Source of the DNA: Andreprevotia lacus DSM 23236
GTDB lineage: Bacteria; Pseudomonadota; Gammaproteobacteria; Burkholderiales; Chitinibacteraceae
Length of the DNA stretch: 64,000 nt
Reading direction: 5' to 3'
Assembly (NCBI RefSeq): GCF_900176275.1
Contig: NZ_FWXD01000010.1
Coordinates: 108,336 to 172,335, forward strand
Positions 60,742 through 64,000 of the stretch are shown here, one piece after another (position 1 is the stretch's first letter; every line of letters begins with the position of its first letter). The notes beneath the pieces were generated by a model. It was given only the letters and a program-made list of their open reading frames with translations, was not told the DNA's origin and searched no databases. The position numbers and the translations under genes are program-made.

Positions 60742-62130
60742 ATGAAAAAGTTGTTCAACCGCGCCTTCATTCTGCTGTGGCTTAGTGAAACCGCGTTCGA
60801 TATTGGTGCCGCGTTGATGGGCTTTGCGCTCGGTGTTTGGGTTTTCGAGCAAAGCGGGTCAGTGCAGCAATTTTCCTGGGCCATTCTGATTTCGGCAGTG
60901 CCGGCACTATTGTGCATTCCGGTTGCCGGAGCCCTGGCGGATTGGGCTGATCGCCGCTGGGTGATTGCCGCTTGTGATATGGCTTATGTATTGATGATCG
61001 TGGTGCTGGCCTGGCTGCTGTTCAATAGTCAGCTGGCGATCACGCATTTCTACATTATTGGTGCGGTAGGATCGGTGATCGGCGCATTGCGTAGCCCGTC
61101 TTATCAAGCGGCGATTGCCCAGATCGTACCGGCAGACAAATTGACCCAAGCCAATGGCCTGGTACATTCGAGCAAGGGGGTGCTGCAAATCGGAGCCCCC
61201 TTGCTGACCGGTTACCTGATGGCTGCCTGGGGACTGCGCGGTATCGTGCTCATCGAGCTGGTCATGGTGCTGGCGGGCGCCGTTGCGGTCTTTGCTGCAC
61301 TGACCAGTGCCTCGCGCGCGATACGGGGGCATTCGGATGGCGCGCCGTTCTCGCTGTTTGCCGGTATCAAGGCGAGCATGGCCGGTGTGGTTGATTACTT
61401 CAAGACATATCCGCTGATGGTGGGCCTGGCTGCCTACATCCTGATCCAGGAAGGTCTGCTGATCCTGGCCTCGTCGATGCTCACACCGCTGATTCTGGCC
61501 ACGCACTCCAAGGAAACGCTGGGTGCCGTGATGACGCTGGGTGCAATTGGTGGCGTGATCGGCGCGGTAATTCTGGCCTCCACCAACCTCAAGAAACACC
61601 TGATGCTGTGGGTGCTGATTGCTGATGTCGGTCTGGCGCTGTTCGTGGCCGGGGCTGGCTTTGGTTCGTCGATTGAAATCTGGTCGCTGTGTGCGTTTGG
61701 CGCATTCGCGTTCGGCGGTGTGTCCGAAGGGTGTGCCAGCGCGTTGTGGATGCGCAAGGTACCCAAGGAAAAGCAGGGCAGTGTGTTTGCAGCCATCGGC
61801 GCCGCCAATCTGTTGGTGATGTGCACCGTACTGCTGTGCGGTGGCGCGCTGACCGAGCACGTGCTTGAGCCGTTGATGATGCCCGGCAGCGCGCTGGCCG
61901 AGCAACTTGGCCCGTGGCTGGGCACCGGCAAGGGGCGTGGCGTGGCGCTGCTCTTCATCCTGGTTGGTGCCGTGTTTGCACTGGTATCCCTGGTGGCCAT
62001 GCTCAATGGCCGTCTGATCCGGCTGGATGAATTGGTGCCGGAGCAGAACCGCGACGACGACGAAACACCGCCCACCACGCAGACCGAGGATGTTCTTCCT
62101 CCACAGCCGCTGGCACCTGCCCAAGCTTGA
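60742..62130 (+). CDS. MFS efflux transporter
   Basis: A 462-aa major-facilitator protein with about twelve membrane spans and the family loop ADWADRRWV between helices 2 and 3. The C-terminal 30 residues are an acidic cytoplasmic tail (EQNRDDDETPPTTQTEDV). It resembles the enterobactin-exporter/MFS_3 group. Being inside the operon it most likely exports the peptide product or protects the cell from it. Next is a hairpin and then the NRPS gene. Confidence 0.9.
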   Translation: MKKLFNRAFILLWLSETAFDIGAALMGFALGVWVFEQSGSVQQFSWAILISAVPALLCIPVAGALADWADRRWVIAACDMAYVLMIVVLAWLLFNSQLAITHFYIIGAVGSVIGALRSPSYQAAIAQIVPADKLTQANGLVHSSKGVLQIGAPLLTGYLMAAWGLRGIVLIELVMVLAGAVAVFAALTSASRAIRGHSDGAPFSLFAGIKASMAGVVDYFKTYPLMVGLAAYILIQEGLLILASSMLTPLILATHSKETLGAVMTLGAIGGVIGAVILASTNLKKHLMLWVLIADVGLALFVAGAGFGSSIEIWSLCAFGAFAFGGVSEGCASALWMRKVPKEKQGSVFAAIGAANLLVMCTVLLCGGALTEHVLEPLMMPGSALAEQLGPWLGTGKGRGVALLFILVGAVFALVSLVAMLNGRLIRLDELVPEQNRDDDETPPTTQTEDVLPPQPLAPAQA

Positions 62131-62134
62131 GCCT

Positions 62135-62170
62135 GGATAGCCGGTTCTAACCGGCTATCCACCTTCTTTT
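62135..62170 (+). promoter_or_regulatory. Hairpin between MFS and NRPS genes (attenuator or partial terminator)
   Basis: GGATAGCCGGTT (62135-62146) and AACCGGCTATCC (62149-62160) form a perfect 12-bp inverted repeat, practically a 10-bp stem with a 6-nt loop. It is followed by ACCTTCTTTTCG, a broken T-run. It may cut down read-through into the NRPS or protect the mRNA end, giving different levels of the two parts. Confidence 0.65.
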
Positions 62171-62203
62171 CGCACCACTCCGAATTCTGAATGGAGAAGC
62201 ATT

Positions 62204-64000
62204 GTGACTTCGCCTGAGCACGTATTGACTTCAAAAAACGATATGCCGAATGAAATCAAGCTTTCTCATTCGGATTGGCATCCGCTCTCGGCCATTCAGA
62301 AGTCGCTGTGGTTTCTTTATGAAATGAATCCGGAATTGCGCGGTTATTTCAATATAGCCTTTACCGCACGTGCCCGGCCAGGCATTGATTCCGCTCGCCT
62401 TCAGGTCGCGCTGGATCAATTGATCGCACGGCATGAAATGCTGCGCACCTCATTTGCATTGCAAGACGGCGTGCCCATGCAAGCGGCCTCCGCTTCGGCG
62501 CGTTTTCCGTTCAGCGTGGTCGAGGTGGACGATCTGGATGATCCGGCCGTCATTGCCCGGGTCATGGATGACCGTGGCACGGCCTTCGATCTGCACGCCG
62601 GCCCGCTCGCTCGTGCCTGCCTGTATCGCAGCCGCCATCATGACGAATGCGCGTTGCTGCTGGCATTTGACCATCTGGTGACTGATGGCTGGTCGCTGTG
62701 GCAAATCCTGGAGGAGCTGAATCAATCGCTGCTGTCTTTGCAGGATGGTCCGGCTGTGGCTGAAGCGCTGCCACCACGCTTTTTCGATTTTGTGGCCGAG
62801 CAGCAGCAATGGCTGCAAGGCAGTGCCGGCGAGCGCCAGCTTGAGTACTGGCGTGGTGAGGTGGGTGTGCCGTGCGAACCACTGGCGCTGCAAGCCGACC
62901 ATCGCACGGGCGAGCAGGGCGGCGATGAAGGGCGCGAAACCGTCAACCTGTATGTGTCCGAGCCGCTGACCGATGCCATCCGTGCATTGTCCGACCGGCT
63001 GGGCGTCACCATGTTTGCCACCCTGTTGGCCTCGTATTTCCTGCTGCTGTCGCGCCTGAGTGGCCAGCGCGAGCTGGCTGTCGGCTCGCCCATGCCGGGT
63101 CGCAGCAAGCTGTGGAACCACACTATCGGCAACTTCACCAACCCGGTGGTGCTGCGTGCCGATATCGACCCGGCACTGAGCGTGGCCGATTTCATCAAAC
63201 AGGTCAGCTCTACTGCCTGGCGCGGTCTCAAGAATCAGCACTACCCGCTTTCCGAGCTGGTGGAGCGGCTGAACCCGCAACGCGGCGAGTCGGGCCAGCC
63301 GTATTTCCAGACGCTGTTTACCTTCCAGAAGGCCCGCGCTGCATCCGACATGATGGGCCTGATGGCCCACCGTGCCGAAATCGGCGATGTGGACTGGGGT
63401 GGCGTCAAGCTGCGTACCTACGCCAGCATCCAGAACAACGGCGGTGTCGGCATGGATCTGGTATTCGATCTGGCCGAAACCAATGGCCGCATCGCCGCGC
63501 CGCTGGATTACGACACCAGCAAATTCGAGCGCAGCACCGTCGAACGCTTCCTCACCTACTGGCAGGAACTGCTGCAGGGCATGGTGGACGATGAGATGCA
63601 GCCGCTTGGGCAGCTGAACATGCTGCCGCTGGCCGAACACGAACAAGTCCTCGCCGGCTGGAACCAGACGTACCAAGACCTGCCGCTGTCATCCTGCGTG
63701 CAGGAACTGTTCGAAGCCCGGGTGGCTGCCGCACCCGATGCCATTGCCCTGGTCCAGCCGGATTTGACCCTCAGCTACGGCGAACTCAACGCCCGCGCCA
63801 ACCAGCTCGCCCGTCACCTGCGCGGTCTGGGCGTCGGCCCGGATGTGCGCGTCGCACTGTGCGTCGAACGCGGCCTGCCGATGCTGCTCGGCCTGCTGGC
63901 CGTGCTCAAGGCCGGTGGGGCGTATGTGCCTTTGGACCCCGCCTACCCGAGCGAACGCATTGCCTACATGCTGCAAGACAGCAGTGCCTCGGTGGTGCTC
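62204..64000 (+). CDS. Nonribosomal peptide synthetase, first module, 3' partial
   Basis: An open frame of 599 codons from GTG 62204 (MTSPEHVLTSKN), GGAG 8 bp upstream, to the window end. Residues about 28-470 are a condensation (C) domain: PLSAIQKSLWFLYEM at the start, FDHLVTDGWSL as the HHxxxDG motif (first His is Asp, the catalytic second His is kept), and IGNFTNPVVLR. From about residue 495 an adenylation (A) domain begins, with SYGELNARANQLA and LKAGGAYVPLDPAYP (cores A1-A2). The substrate-selecting part is beyond the edge. A first module that starts with C suggests fatty-acyl starting or an upstream partner. Confidence 0.95.
   Translation, partial: MTSPEHVLTSKNDMPNEIKLSHSDWHPLSAIQKSLWFLYEMNPELRGYFNIAFTARARPGIDSARLQVALDQLIARHEMLRTSFALQDGVPMQAASASARFPFSVVEVDDLDDPAVIARVMDDRGTAFDLHAGPLARACLYRSRHHDECALLLAFDHLVTDGWSLWQILEELNQSLLSLQDGPAVAEALPPRFFDFVAEQQQWLQGSAGERQLEYWRGEVGVPCEPLALQADHRTGEQGGDEGRETVNLYVSEPLTDAIRALSDRLGVTMFATLLASYFLLLSRLSGQRELAVGSPMPGRSKLWNHTIGNFTNPVVLRADIDPALSVADFIKQVSSTAWRGLKNQHYPLSELVERLNPQRGESGQPYFQTLFTFQKARAASDMMGLMAHRAEIGDVDWGGVKLRTYASIQNNGGVGMDLVFDLAETNGRIAAPLDYDTSKFERSTVERFLTYWQELLQGMVDDEMQPLGQLNMLPLAEHEQVLAGWNQTYQDLPLSSCVQELFEARVAAAPDAIALVQPDLTLSYGELNARANQLARHLRGLGVGPDVRVALCVERGLPMLLGLLAVLKAGGAYVPLDPAYPSERIAYMLQDSSASVVL

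Overview
This window looks like chromosomal DNA of a GC-rich betaproteobacterium, most likely of the Neisseriales/Chromobacteriaceae type. The inference rests on the hrcA / nadK-recN neighbourhood, the long type-2 LeuA, the dsbB-oxyR pair, a secreted GH18 chitinase and the codon use. No mobile element, CRISPR array, tRNA or rRNA was recognised. Gene density is high and most of the window is ordinary core genome between two accessory systems.

Region by region. (1) 1-14402: a type VI secretion cluster in the order tssJ (5' cut by the window edge), tssK, tssL (with an OmpA-like peptidoglycan-binding end), tssM, tagF, tssE, tssF, tssG, all on +. A short FHA-domain gene follows on -, then the sheath-recycling ATPase clpV/tssH on +. 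The sheath, tube and spike genes (tssB, tssC, hcp, vgrG, tssA) are not in the window and presumably lie to the left. (2) 14423-16185: leuA on -, sharing a bidirectional terminator with clpV. (3) 16444-24617: a complete high-affinity potassium operon, a 30-aa membrane peptide gene then kdpF-A-B-C-D-E. (4) 24630-33456: a mixed region of small enzymes (two GNAT proteins, a VOC protein, an ABM monooxygenase with an AraC regulator, an exported DJ-1/PfpI protein) and signalling genes (a membrane diguanylate cyclase, and a TPR protein overlapping a TPR-GGDEF protein). (5) 33490-55360: housekeeping genes: guaB, a patatin, dsbB-oxyR, a rubredoxin-reductase-like flavoenzyme, a UPF0149/SEC-C protein, a padR-DUF1700 pair with a perfect palindromic operator, mfd, a MASE1-PAS-GGDEF cyclase, rlmB, a periplasmic solute-binding protein, mltB, hrcA, an M48-like membrane protein that has lost a zinc ligand, nadK, recN and tadA. 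(6) 55441-57264: a secreted chitinase with a strong terminator. (7) 57265-64000: an AT-rich 590-bp regulatory stretch, then the start of a nonribosomal-peptide operon: a diaminobutyrate-type aminotransferase, a tandem thioesterase protein whose first domain lacks the nucleophile, an MFS exporter, and an NRPS that begins with a condensation domain and runs off the right edge in its first adenylation domain.

The most promising candidate for an undescribed system is the right-edge peptide operon. An early diaminobutyrate-forming enzyme, a dedicated exporter, a stand-alone double thioesterase and a first NRPS module with an N-terminal condensation domain together suggest an N-acylated, diaminobutyrate-containing peptide (siderophore or lipopeptide). 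Its identity cannot be read from this window.
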